Shown here: positions 54,147-61,081 of the stretch, in pieces
How positions within the stretch are numbered: the stretch's first letter is position 1
Layout: each line of letters starts with the position of its first letter
NCBI RefSeq assembly: GCF_016901815.1
Contig: NZ_JACSNR010000002.1
Coordinates: 211,607 to 275,606, forward strand
Source of the DNA: Hydrogenoanaerobacterium saccharovorans
GTDB lineage: Bacteria > Bacillota > Clostridia > Oscillospirales > Ruminococcaceae
Direction: 5' to 3'
Length of the DNA: 64,000 bases
Notes under the pieces: model-generated
The model's database searches: none
What the model saw: only the letters and a program-made list of their open reading frames with translations
What the model was told of the DNA's origin: nothing
Translations under genes and position numbers: made by a program

Positions 54147-56399
54147 TTACATTCTGTCGTGACAGGTTCTGGAGATTACATCCAGCTGCTGCTCCCGGGT
54201 CAGGTCGATGAACTTCACTGCGTAACCCGATACACGGATGGTGAAGTTTGCGTACTCTTCCTTCTCCGGATGCTCCATGGCATCGATGAGCTTCTCACGA
54301 CCGAATACATTCACATTGAGGTGATGCGCACCCTGATCGAAGTAGCCATCCATAACCCGTACCAGATTGTCTGCCTGCTCCTGTTCGCTATGGCCCAGGG
54401 CTTCAGGGTTGATGGTCTGGGTATTGGAGATGCCGTCCAGTGCCCACTCATAGGGCAGCTTGGCAACCGAGTTGAGCGAAGCCAGCAGGCCGTTCTGCTC
54501 TGCGCCGTAAGCCGGGTTGGCACCGGGAGCCAGAGGCTCGCCTGCCTTGCGTCCGTCGGGCATGGAACCGGTGGCCTTGCCGTATACCACGTTGGAAGTG
54601 ATGGTCAGGATCGAGGTGGTGGGCTCGGAATCCCGGTAGGTGTGGTGCTTCTTGATCTTGGAGAGGAAGGTGCCCAGCAGCCATACCGCGATGTCGTCAG
54701 CACGGTCATCATCGTTGCCGTACCGCGGGAAGTCACCCTCGGTGATATAGTCCACTACGATACCGGTCTCGTCCCGGACGGTCTTGACCTTGGCATACTT
54801 GATGGCGGACAGCGAATCCACTACATGGGAGAAGCCAGCAATACCGGTGGCAAAGGTACGGCGGACATGGGTGTCCAGCAGAGCCATCTCAGCGGCCTCG
54901 TAGTAGTACTTGTCGTGCATGTACTGGATCACATTCAGGGTGTTCACATACAGTTCCGCCAGCCAGTCCATCATCTGGTCATACTTGTGCATTACCTCAT
55001 CGTAGTCCAGGTACTCGCTGGTGATGGGCCGCAGCTCGGGGCCGACCTGCTCCCGGGTCTTGACATCCACGCCGCCGTTGATGGCGTAGAGCAGGCACTT
55101 GGCAAGGTTGGCACGGGCGCCGAAGAACTGCATCTCCTTACCGGTCTGGGTAGCGGATACGCAGCAGCAGATGGAGTAGTCGTCACCCCATACCGGCTTC
55201 ATCACATCGTCGTTCTCATACTGTACCGAGCTGGTACGGATGGAGATCTTGGCGGCATAGTCCTTGAAGGCTGCCGGCAGTGCGGACGAATACAGCACAG
55301 TGAGGTTGGGCTCGGGAGAGGGTCCCATATTCTCCAGAGTGTGCAGGAAACGGTAGTCGTTCTTGGTTACCATGGAACGACCGTCGCTGCCGATACCCGC
55401 TACTTCCAGGGTAGCCCATACCGGGTCACCGGAGAAGAGCTGGTTATAGGAGGGAATACGGGCGAACTTGACCATACGGAACTTCATAACCAGATGGTCA
55501 ATGAGCTCCTGGGCCTCCTCCTCGGTGAGGATACCGGCCTTGAGGTCACGCTCGATATAGATGTCCAGGAAGGTGGAGATACGGCCTACGCTCATGGCAG
55601 CGCCGTTCTGGGTCTTGACGGCAGCCAGATAGCCGAAGTAGAGCCACTGTACTGCTTCCCGGGCATTCTTCGCGGGCCCCGAGATATCATAGCCATAGGA
55701 GGCAGCCATCTTCTTCATCTGGCCCAGCGCACGGTACTGTTCGCTGAGCTCCTCCCGCAGACGGATTACATCATCGGTCATGGTCTTGTCGCCGCAGTTA
55801 TCGAAGTCATGCTTCTTCTGCTCCATCAGGTAATCGATACCATAGAGAGCTACCCGGCGATAGTCGCCGACAATACGGCCGCGGCCGTAGGTATCCGGCA
55901 GACCTGTGATGATCTTATTATGACGGGCCTTGCGCATTTCAGGAGTATATGCGTCAAATACGCCCTGATTGTGGGTCTTGTGATATTCGGTGAAGATCTT
56001 GTGCAGCTCCGGATCGGGGGTATAGCCATAAGTCTGGCAGGCTTCCTCCGCCATCTTGATGCCGCCGAAGGGCATGAACGCACGCTTCAGGGGCTTATCG
56101 GTCTGCAGGCCGACGATCTTCTCCAGATCCTTGCATTCTTCGCAGATATAGCCAGGGGCATGGGAAGTCAGGGTCGAAACGATGTCGGTGTCCATATCCA
56201 GTACACCGCCCTTGGCGCGTTCTTCCTTCTGCAGCTTCTGCAGAATCCCCCAGAGCTTATTGGTCGCTTCAGTAGGACCTGCCAGGAAGGACTCATCGCC
56301 ATCATAGGGCTTGTAGTTTTTCTGGATGAAATCCCGTACATTGATTTCTTCCTTCCACAGTCTGCCCTCAAAACCATTCCACTGTTCGAACTGTGTCAT
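54147..56399 (-). CDS. pflB: Pyruvate formate-lyase (formate C-acetyltransferase)
   Basis: 750 residues. Converts pyruvate and CoA to acetyl-CoA and formate without oxygen. Adjacent catalytic Cys in SICCCVSAT near 415-417; glycyl radical at Gly725 in RVSGYAVKF near the C-terminus. GGAGG before ATG 56399. Oxygen sensitivity of the radical fits a strict anaerobe. Confidence 0.97.
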   Translation of the reverse strand: MTQFEQWNGFEGRLWKEEINVRDFIQKNYKPYDGDESFLAGPTEATNKLWGILQKLQKEERAKGGVLDMDTDIVSTLTSHAPGYICEECKDLEKIVGLQTDKPLKRAFMPFGGIKMAEEACQTYGYTPDPELHKIFTEYHKTHNQGVFDAYTPEMRKARHNKIITGLPDTYGRGRIVGDYRRVALYGIDYLMEQKKHDFDNCGDKTMTDDVIRLREELSEQYRALGQMKKMAASYGYDISGPAKNAREAVQWLYFGYLAAVKTQNGAAMSVGRISTFLDIYIERDLKAGILTEEEAQELIDHLVMKFRMVKFARIPSYNQLFSGDPVWATLEVAGIGSDGRSMVTKNDYRFLHTLENMGPSPEPNLTVLYSSALPAAFKDYAAKISIRTSSVQYENDDVMKPVWGDDYSICCCVSATQTGKEMQFFGARANLAKCLLYAINGGVDVKTREQVGPELRPITSEYLDYDEVMHKYDQMMDWLAELYVNTLNVIQYMHDKYYYEAAEMALLDTHVRRTFATGIAGFSHVVDSLSAIKYAKVKTVRDETGIVVDYITEGDFPRYGNDDDRADDIAVWLLGTFLSKIKKHHTYRDSEPTTSILTITSNVVYGKATGSMPDGRKAGEPLAPGANPAYGAEQNGLLASLNSVAKLPYEWALDGISNTQTINPEALGHSEQEQADNLVRVMDGYFDQGAHHLNVNVFGREKLIDAMEHPEKEEYANFTIRVSGYAVKFIDLTREQQLDVISRTCHDRM

Positions 56400-56538
56400 T
56401 TAGTTTCCTCCTGCATGTATCAAAATCCCGCCGGAATTCCTGTATGGGAAACCGGCCCGTTTGAAAGATTCAGTGTCCGTAAAGACAGGAATTTCTCCTG
56501 CCGGACTTCTGCCGAAGGTGGAGAATCGGCCTGATTTA

Positions 56539-56567
56539 AGTATACGGATTTTTGGCCTGAAATACAA
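56539..56567 (-). promoter_or_regulatory. Promoter of pflB-pflA
   Basis: Minus strand TTGTAT (56567-56562), 17 nt, TATACT (56544-56539). This gives a 5' UTR of about 130 nt. The rest of the 383-nt gap (56568-56713) is A/T-rich; I see no Rex- or FNR-like site there. Confidence 0.65.
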
Positions 56568-56713
56568 TCCGCAAACTATACAAACACAGTACACTATGCC
56601 GTTCAAATCCTGTATATAAAGTCGATTCAGACAAAACAAAAGCACAATATGTTGTATATAGTAAATAAAATATCCACAATCCAAGGAACAATTTGACAAT
56701 TATCAAAATGTTC

Positions 56714-56742
56714 TTGACATTTGCCAGCCCAATGGCTACAAT
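56714..56742 (+). promoter_or_regulatory. Promoter of sdpR-sdpI
   Basis: TTGACA (56714-56719), 17 nt, TACAAT (56737-56742). Confidence 0.85.
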
Positions 56743-56744
56743 AT

Positions 56745-56766
56745 CATTTAGATAGCTATCGAAATG
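56745..56766 (+). promoter_or_regulatory. Operator of sdpR-sdpI
   Basis: CATTTAGATAG/CTATCGAAATG, 22-bp dyad with 10 of 11 pairs, over the predicted transcription start. It suits an ArsR-type repressor. Confidence 0.78.
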
Positions 56767-56782
56767 TAAAGGAGGGGACTGT

Positions 56783-57055
56783 ATGGGCTTTCATCAGACC
56801 TTCAAGGCACTGAGCGACCCCACCCGCCGGGCGATTCTGGAGCGGCTGAAGAATGGCAGGCTCACTGCCGGGGAAATTGCTTCCGCCTTTGATTTGAGTG
56901 CCGCTACGGTATCCCATCACCTGGCAATGCTGCGCCAGGCGGAGCTGGTCATTGACCAGCGGGAGGGCAAACACATCTATTATGAGATCAACACCTCGGT
57001 CATTGACGAGATCCTGACCTGGGTGACATCCCTGAGGGAGGGCGACAAAACATGA
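56783..57055 (+). CDS. sdpR: ArsR/SdpR-family repressor
   Basis: 90 residues, winged helix: FKALSDPTRRAILERLKNG near 6-24, then AGEIASAFDLSAATVSHHLA and LRQAELVIDQREGKHIYYEI. It lacks the metal-binding Cys of ArsR, as SdpR does. A 22-bp operator lies at its start site, and its gene overlaps sdpI by 4 nt (ATGA). In B. subtilis SdpR represses sdpRI and is titrated by SdpI bound to the SdpC toxin; here the same logic is inferred. Confidence 0.88.
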   Translation: MGFHQTFKALSDPTRRAILERLKNGRLTAGEIASAFDLSAATVSHHLAMLRQAELVIDQREGKHIYYEINTSVIDEILTWVTSLREGDKT

Positions 57056-57708
57056 TTCGCAAAAATATGGTATTCCTGTGGGTGACAGCTTTGCTGCCGC
57101 TCCTGCTCTGTCTGTGGTTTTATCCTCAGCTGCCCGAGCTGATCCCCACCAACTTCAATAACGGCGAAATCACCAAATATGGTCCCAAGGCCACCATCTG
57201 GATTATCGGCGGACTTGGCCCGGTAATTGCGCTGCTCTTTACCCTGCTGCCCATGGTGGACCCCCGCCGCCGGAACTATGACCGGCTGGGCAGCAGGTAC
57301 AATCTGCTGGCAGGCGGCGTGAACCTGTTTTTGCTGATGATGACCGGGCTGATCATCGCCGAATCCCTCCGTCCCGGCAGTCTGCGGGTGGAAAACCTGG
57401 TCATTGCCGCCATCGGACTGCTCTTTGCCATGATGGGCAACTTCATGCCCAAAGCCGGCAGCAACTTTGCCTTTGGCATCCGCAATATGTGGACCCTCTC
57501 CAGCGAAACCGTCTGGAAGCGCACCCATCGCATGGCAGGCAAACTCTGGTTTGCCGGGGGACTGGTGCTGTTCCTGCTGGGGCTTTCCCCGCTGGAAAAA
57601 ATGGCCCTGTACGCACCGGCTGTGGCGATCTTCCTGGTGCTGGGACTGGTGCCCACTGCCTACTCCTTCCTGCTCTGGCGGCAGGAAAATCCCAACCCCG
57701 GACACTGA
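57052..57708 (+). CDS. sdpI: SdpI-family membrane immunity/sensor protein
   Basis: 218 residues, DUF1648/SdpI: N-terminal helix then PQLPELIPTNFNNGEITKYG, further membrane segments (about 45-65, 80-98, 110-128, 165-185, 190-210), and GNFMPKAGSNFAFGIRNMWT, the conserved SdpI signature. In Bacillus it protects against the SdpC killing factor and sequesters SdpR. No sdpABC toxin genes are here, so it may defend against neighbours. Confidence 0.88.
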   Translation: MIRKNMVFLWVTALLPLLLCLWFYPQLPELIPTNFNNGEITKYGPKATIWIIGGLGPVIALLFTLLPMVDPRRRNYDRLGSRYNLLAGGVNLFLLMMTGLIIAESLRPGSLRVENLVIAAIGLLFAMMGNFMPKAGSNFAFGIRNMWTLSSETVWKRTHRMAGKLWFAGGLVLFLLGLSPLEKMALYAPAVAIFLVLGLVPTAYSFLLWRQENPNPGH

Positions 57709-57733
57709 TTCCCCGGGATTCTGCCCCCATCCG

Positions 57734-57772
57734 ACACCGGCAATGCCTTTCCTGGCTCTGCCGGTGTTTTTT
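57734..57772 (+). terminator. Terminator of sdpRI
   Basis: ACACCGGCA ... TGCCGGTGTTTTTT. Confidence 0.88.
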
Positions 57773-57810
57773 ATTGGCAGATTCACCGAAAAGCGGGGGA
57801 TTTTTTCGGT

Positions 57811-57839
57811 TTGTCAACGGCACTTTGGGATGGTAAAAT
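57811..57839 (+). promoter_or_regulatory. Promoter of the LysA-like decarboxylase gene
   Basis: TTGTCA (57811-57816), 17 nt, TAAAAT (57834-57839). Confidence 0.65.
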
Positions 57840-57897
57840 GAAAACAGACAGAGCCGCGCGCCGGCTCGGGAATTTACTGTGAAAGAAGGTTTTCTGT

Positions 57898-59133
57898 ATG
57901 ATCGGAAATACACGCATCACACAGGCGATGAAAAACAAAATGGCAGAACTGGAAAACCCCTTCTACCTCTATGACCAGGAGACCATTCTCGGTCAGGTAC
58001 GGCGGCTCCATCGGGATTTCCCCGACTTTGAGTTCCTCTATTCCATCAAGACCAATCCCTTCCTGCCGGTGGTAAAGACCATTCTGGGCGAAGGTCTGGG
58101 ACTGGATGCCGCTTCTCTGCGGGAAGTGGAGATCGGTGTGGAATATGGTCTGCCCAAGGAGAAGATCCTCTATTCGGCACCCGGTAAGACCGAACGGGAT
58201 CTCCGGGGCGCCATGGATCATGCCATTCTTATCGCCGACAGCCTGCATGAGCTGGAACTCATCAACAAGCTGGCAGGTGAAAAGGGTGTCAAGCTGGGCG
58301 TTGGTGTCCGGGTCAACCCCGATTTCACCATGGACGCCGATCACGGTGCTGCCGGTAAGTTCGGTATTGATGAGGATCAGCTCTTTGCCTATGACTTCGC
58401 AAAGCTGCCCAATATCGAGCTGATCGGTATCCATGTCCATGCCCGCAGCCAGGAGCTCCATGTGGAAGTGCTCAAGAAGTACTATGCCAATATGTTTGCT
58501 CTGGCCCAGAAGTGCATCGACAAGCTGGGCATGAAGATGGAATTCATCAACATGGGCGGCGGTATCGGCGTGGCTTACTCCACTGAAAACGATACCGATC
58601 TGGACACTGCTGCCCTGGGCGCAGAAAGTGCCGCTATGCTGGCAGAACTCCGTCAGAAGCTGGGCGGCGTGCGGGTAATCATTGAAACCGGACGCTATGC
58701 AGTCTGCACTGCGGGTTATTATGTCACCAGGGTTGTGGATGTCAAGGAGAGCTATGGCACCAAGTTTGTCATGGTACAGAGCACCCTCAATGGCTTTATC
58801 CGTCCGTCGCTGGCACGGCTGATCGCTGCTTATCTGCCCGAAGGCGCTGTTGCCAAGGGAAATGAGCCGCTCTTCACCAAGATGGACGCCTTTGACTTCG
58901 AGCTGCTCACCGATGAGACCGCTTCGGAGAAGGTAAACCTGGTGGGCAACCTCTGCACCGGTACCGACATCATGGCAGCCGGCATCACCCTGCCCAAGGC
59001 CAAGGTAGGCGATATCCTTGCCATCACCAAGGCAGGCAGTTATGCCTATGTGCTCACACCGGTACAGTTCTCGTCCCAGCCGGCTCCCGGACAGTTCCTG
59101 CTGTGCGCAGACGGCAGCATGATTGCTGAATAA
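57898..59133 (+). CDS. LysA-like PLP-dependent decarboxylase (fold type III)
   Basis: 411 residues. PLP Lys in FLYSIKTNPF near 43-52, GGG(I)G phosphate loop (MGGGIGVAY) near 219-227, ETGRYAVCTAG near 261-271, and the active-site Cys-x3-Asp in NLCTGTD near 350-356. This is the diaminopimelate/ornithine/arginine decarboxylase group. The motifs differ from ordinary LysA (ETGR instead of EPGR, NLCTGTD instead of GPxCESxD), and relatives act on other or carrier-bound amino acids (as BtrK does), so the substrate is open. Alone between promoter and terminator. Confidence 0.85.
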   Translation: MIGNTRITQAMKNKMAELENPFYLYDQETILGQVRRLHRDFPDFEFLYSIKTNPFLPVVKTILGEGLGLDAASLREVEIGVEYGLPKEKILYSAPGKTERDLRGAMDHAILIADSLHELELINKLAGEKGVKLGVGVRVNPDFTMDADHGAAGKFGIDEDQLFAYDFAKLPNIELIGIHVHARSQELHVEVLKKYYANMFALAQKCIDKLGMKMEFINMGGGIGVAYSTENDTDLDTAALGAESAAMLAELRQKLGGVRVIIETGRYAVCTAGYYVTRVVDVKESYGTKFVMVQSTLNGFIRPSLARLIAAYLPEGAVAKGNEPLFTKMDAFDFELLTDETASEKVNLVGNLCTGTDIMAAGITLPKAKVGDILAITKAGSYAYVLTPVQFSSQPAPGQFLLCADGSMIAE

Positions 59134-59147
59134 CCGAATCCCCGCAA

Positions 59148-59184
59148 TAAAAAGGAGGCTCTCCCCCGGGAGGGCCTCTTTTTC
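59148..59184 (+). terminator. Terminator of the LysA-like gene
   Basis: GGAGGCTCTCCC/GGGAGGGCCTC followed by TTTTT. Confidence 0.88.
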
Positions 59185-59188
59185 TGCA

Positions 59189-59227
59189 TAAAAAAGAACT
59201 CCCGCAGAAAAAGCTGCGGAAGTTCCA
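59189..59227 (-). terminator. Terminator closing the hairpin 3' UTR of the 59595 gene
   Basis: Minus strand GGAACTTCCGCAG ... CTGCGGGAGTTC followed by TTTTTT, 370 nt after the stop codon. Confidence 0.78.
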
Positions 59228-59349
59228 GGAAGAAAAGAAACAAAGGATATTTCAGACCGGGGGCTAAAATTTGGAGAGAGCCGCACCGGTAAAACACCCT
59301 GTTTCCCCAAAACGACCAGAAGCCGACACTTGCTCTCGTACAGGACAGC

Positions 59350-59601
59350 CAGAGGTCTTGTTTTGGCAGGATAGCGGAGGGAAATCCCCTCTGTTAAAAC
59401 CGGGAGCCTGTGTTCCCGGTTTTAACAGAAAGGAGCGTCCCCGGCTGGGAACGCTCCCTTCCATGCCGCCTGCCCGCACTCGACGCATGACAGGCAGGTG
59501 ATCAAAATTCGCAGGTGGATAAGTCATTTATGACCTACCGCAAACCCGGCGATATTTCACGCTTGCGTGAAATTCGCTAGGACTAAAGATCGGTTTACCG
59601 A
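59350..59601 (-). repeat. Dense hairpin array in the 3' UTR of the 59595 gene
   Basis: Seven inverted repeats in 230 nt: GAGGG/CCCTC (59376-59392), a perfect 15-bp stem CTGTTAAAACCGGGA (59391-59405) with 59414-59428, GGAGCGT/ACGCTCC (59431-59458), CCTGCC/GGCAGG (about 59468-59497), GTCAT/ATGAC (59522-59533), ATTTCACGC/GCGTGAAAT (59554-59573) and TCGGT/ACCGA (59590-59601). The last one contains the stop codon. No coding frame is credible here. The 450-nt gap is otherwise covered by the two terminators. Confidence 0.8.
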
Positions 59602-60671
59602 CCTGTGTCCGGGTTCTCCTTGCCGCCATCGGTGGTGCTGGAAGAATCGTCCTCGGTAACGGTCTTCTCGGTCAGCTCTACGTCAGAGATAGCGTAGCTC
59701 TTCAGAGTTCTGGTCTTGAAGGTCCAAGCCTCGTAGTCCTCGTCCCACTTCAGGCCCTTGATTTCCTTAGCGCCGTCAGCAGTTACTTCGTAGATATAAG
59801 CATCCTCGTCAGCGTAGATGTAAACGGTACCGTTCTTGTTGAAGGACGGGGTCTTTACAAAGTTGATGAAGTCGATGTTGGCATAGTCGTACATTGCAGC
59901 GAATTCCTTGTTGAAATCGCGATTGTTCTTCAGGTTCAGCTTGCCCTGGCCAGACAGATCAACTTCAAACTCGAAATCGTCGCCAAAGGTCAGAGTCTCA
60001 ACATCATCAGAGTAACCGTCGAAATCTACAACTTCAGCCTTTGCAAGGTCACTGCCATCGTAGTCCTCGGTCTTGAAACCGTACTCAGAGCCAAAGCTCA
60101 GGGTGATGTACTCCTTGTCAGAGTAATTGTCCTTCAGCTGGCTGCTGCTCTCGTATACAGCAATCTTACCAGCCAGGTCAGTGGTCTTGATCTCAGCAGA
60201 CTCGGGCAGGGTGAAGGTTACAGCATAAGCATACTCGGCGCCGATCTTTACGAACTCGATCTCAGGCTTCTCAGACAGTTCGCCAACCTTCCATTCAGCC
60301 TTAACCTTAATGCGTCTAACGGCATCCTTATCGTCGATCATATTGCCGTCCTTATCCAGCAGCGGGATAGCAACCTTCTTGCCGCCCTTTACAACAGACA
60401 GGTCAACATTAGCGATATCACCTTCGTTCACTACAACACTAGAAGTGAACTTTCCATTTGTCTTTTCGGAACCCTTATCAGGGGTGAAGGTATCATCGGA
60501 TTCATTGAAACGGTTGTTGTCATTGCTGTCCACATAAACATCAACCATCTTAAAGCCACCCAGCAGAACTACTTCTGCATCATTTCTTGCCTCAAGAGAA
60601 GTAGCAAAGGAAGTGGTAGCCATGCCAGCTGTCATAACTGCAGCCAGAGCAAGAGCAAAAATCTTCTTCAT
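59595..60671 (-). CDS. Secreted protein ending in NPDTGR, behind a poly-G promoter
   Basis: 358 residues. Signal peptide 1-23 (MKKIFALALAAVMTAGMATT, cleavage near SFATS), a body with different N-terminal sequence from the 18626 protein (FKMVDVYVDSNDNNRFNESD), then a C-terminal third nearly identical to it (YIYADEDAYIYEVTADGAKE, RTLKSYAISDVELTEKT) and the exact end NPDTGR-TAA. No anchor follows. GGAGG before ATG 60671. Promoter spacer has G11. Confidence 0.88.
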   Translation of the reverse strand: MKKIFALALAAVMTAGMATTSFATSLEARNDAEVVLLGGFKMVDVYVDSNDNNRFNESDDTFTPDKGSEKTNGKFTSSVVVNEGDIANVDLSVVKGGKKVAIPLLDKDGNMIDDKDAVRRIKVKAEWKVGELSEKPEIEFVKIGAEYAYAVTFTLPESAEIKTTDLAGKIAVYESSSQLKDNYSDKEYITLSFGSEYGFKTEDYDGSDLAKAEVVDFDGYSDDVETLTFGDDFEFEVDLSGQGKLNLKNNRDFNKEFAAMYDYANIDFINFVKTPSFNKNGTVYIYADEDAYIYEVTADGAKEIKGLKWDEDYEAWTFKTRTLKSYAISDVELTEKTVTEDDSSSTTDGGKENPDTGR

Positions 60672-60744
60672 TTTTGTTTTCCTCCATAAAAAGTTTTGTT
60701 TTCAACCGGGTCGCCCGTCGACGGCTCCCCTCTGTTGTAATGTA

Positions 60745-60774
60745 ATTATACCCCCCCCCCCGGCACTTTGTCAA
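60745..60774 (-). promoter_or_regulatory. Promoter with G11 tract in its spacer
   Basis: Minus strand TTGACA (60774-60769), 18 nt spacer ending in G11 (60761-60751), TATAAT (60750-60745). The gap from here to 61020 is A/T-rich and I recognise nothing else in it. Confidence 0.88.
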
Positions 60775-61023
60775 CCCTTTTTTGATGCACTTTTGTAATT
60801 TTTCTGTAATTTTCTCAGCTTTTTCTGCCTGTTCCTGCCATTTTGGAGGAAAATCCTGCATTTTCCGGGCAATTCGAGGGGAATTTTCGCTCTATTTTGT
60901 CATTTTTCCTGCATATTCTCGAAAATTTCCGGCCTGAGTTCTTCACTTTGTGGAAAACTTTTCGTGGAAACTTTCTTCTCAGTGCTTCCCCTCTTGCCGG
61001 AGATTTCTTTTCCGGTCAATCTG

Positions 61024-61032
61024 TGTTACAAT
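61024..61032 (+). promoter_or_regulatory. Extended -10 promoter of the TetM-Rae1 fusion gene
   Basis: TGTTACAAT (extended -10, TACAAT at 61027-61032); the -35 is weak (TTTCTT at 61004-61009). Confidence 0.6.
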
Positions 61033-61046
61033 AGAATCCGGTACTT

Positions 61047-61070
61047 GCCGCCTTCTGAGGGCGGTTTTTT
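61047..61070 (+). terminator. Leader terminator just before the fusion gene's ribosome site
   Basis: CCGCC ttctgag GGCGG then TTTTTT (61065-61070), followed at once by CGGAGGA and ATG 61082. It lies about 10-30 nt after the predicted transcription start, so it would attenuate the gene itself. Confidence 0.7.
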
Positions 61071-61081
61071 CGGAGGACAGT

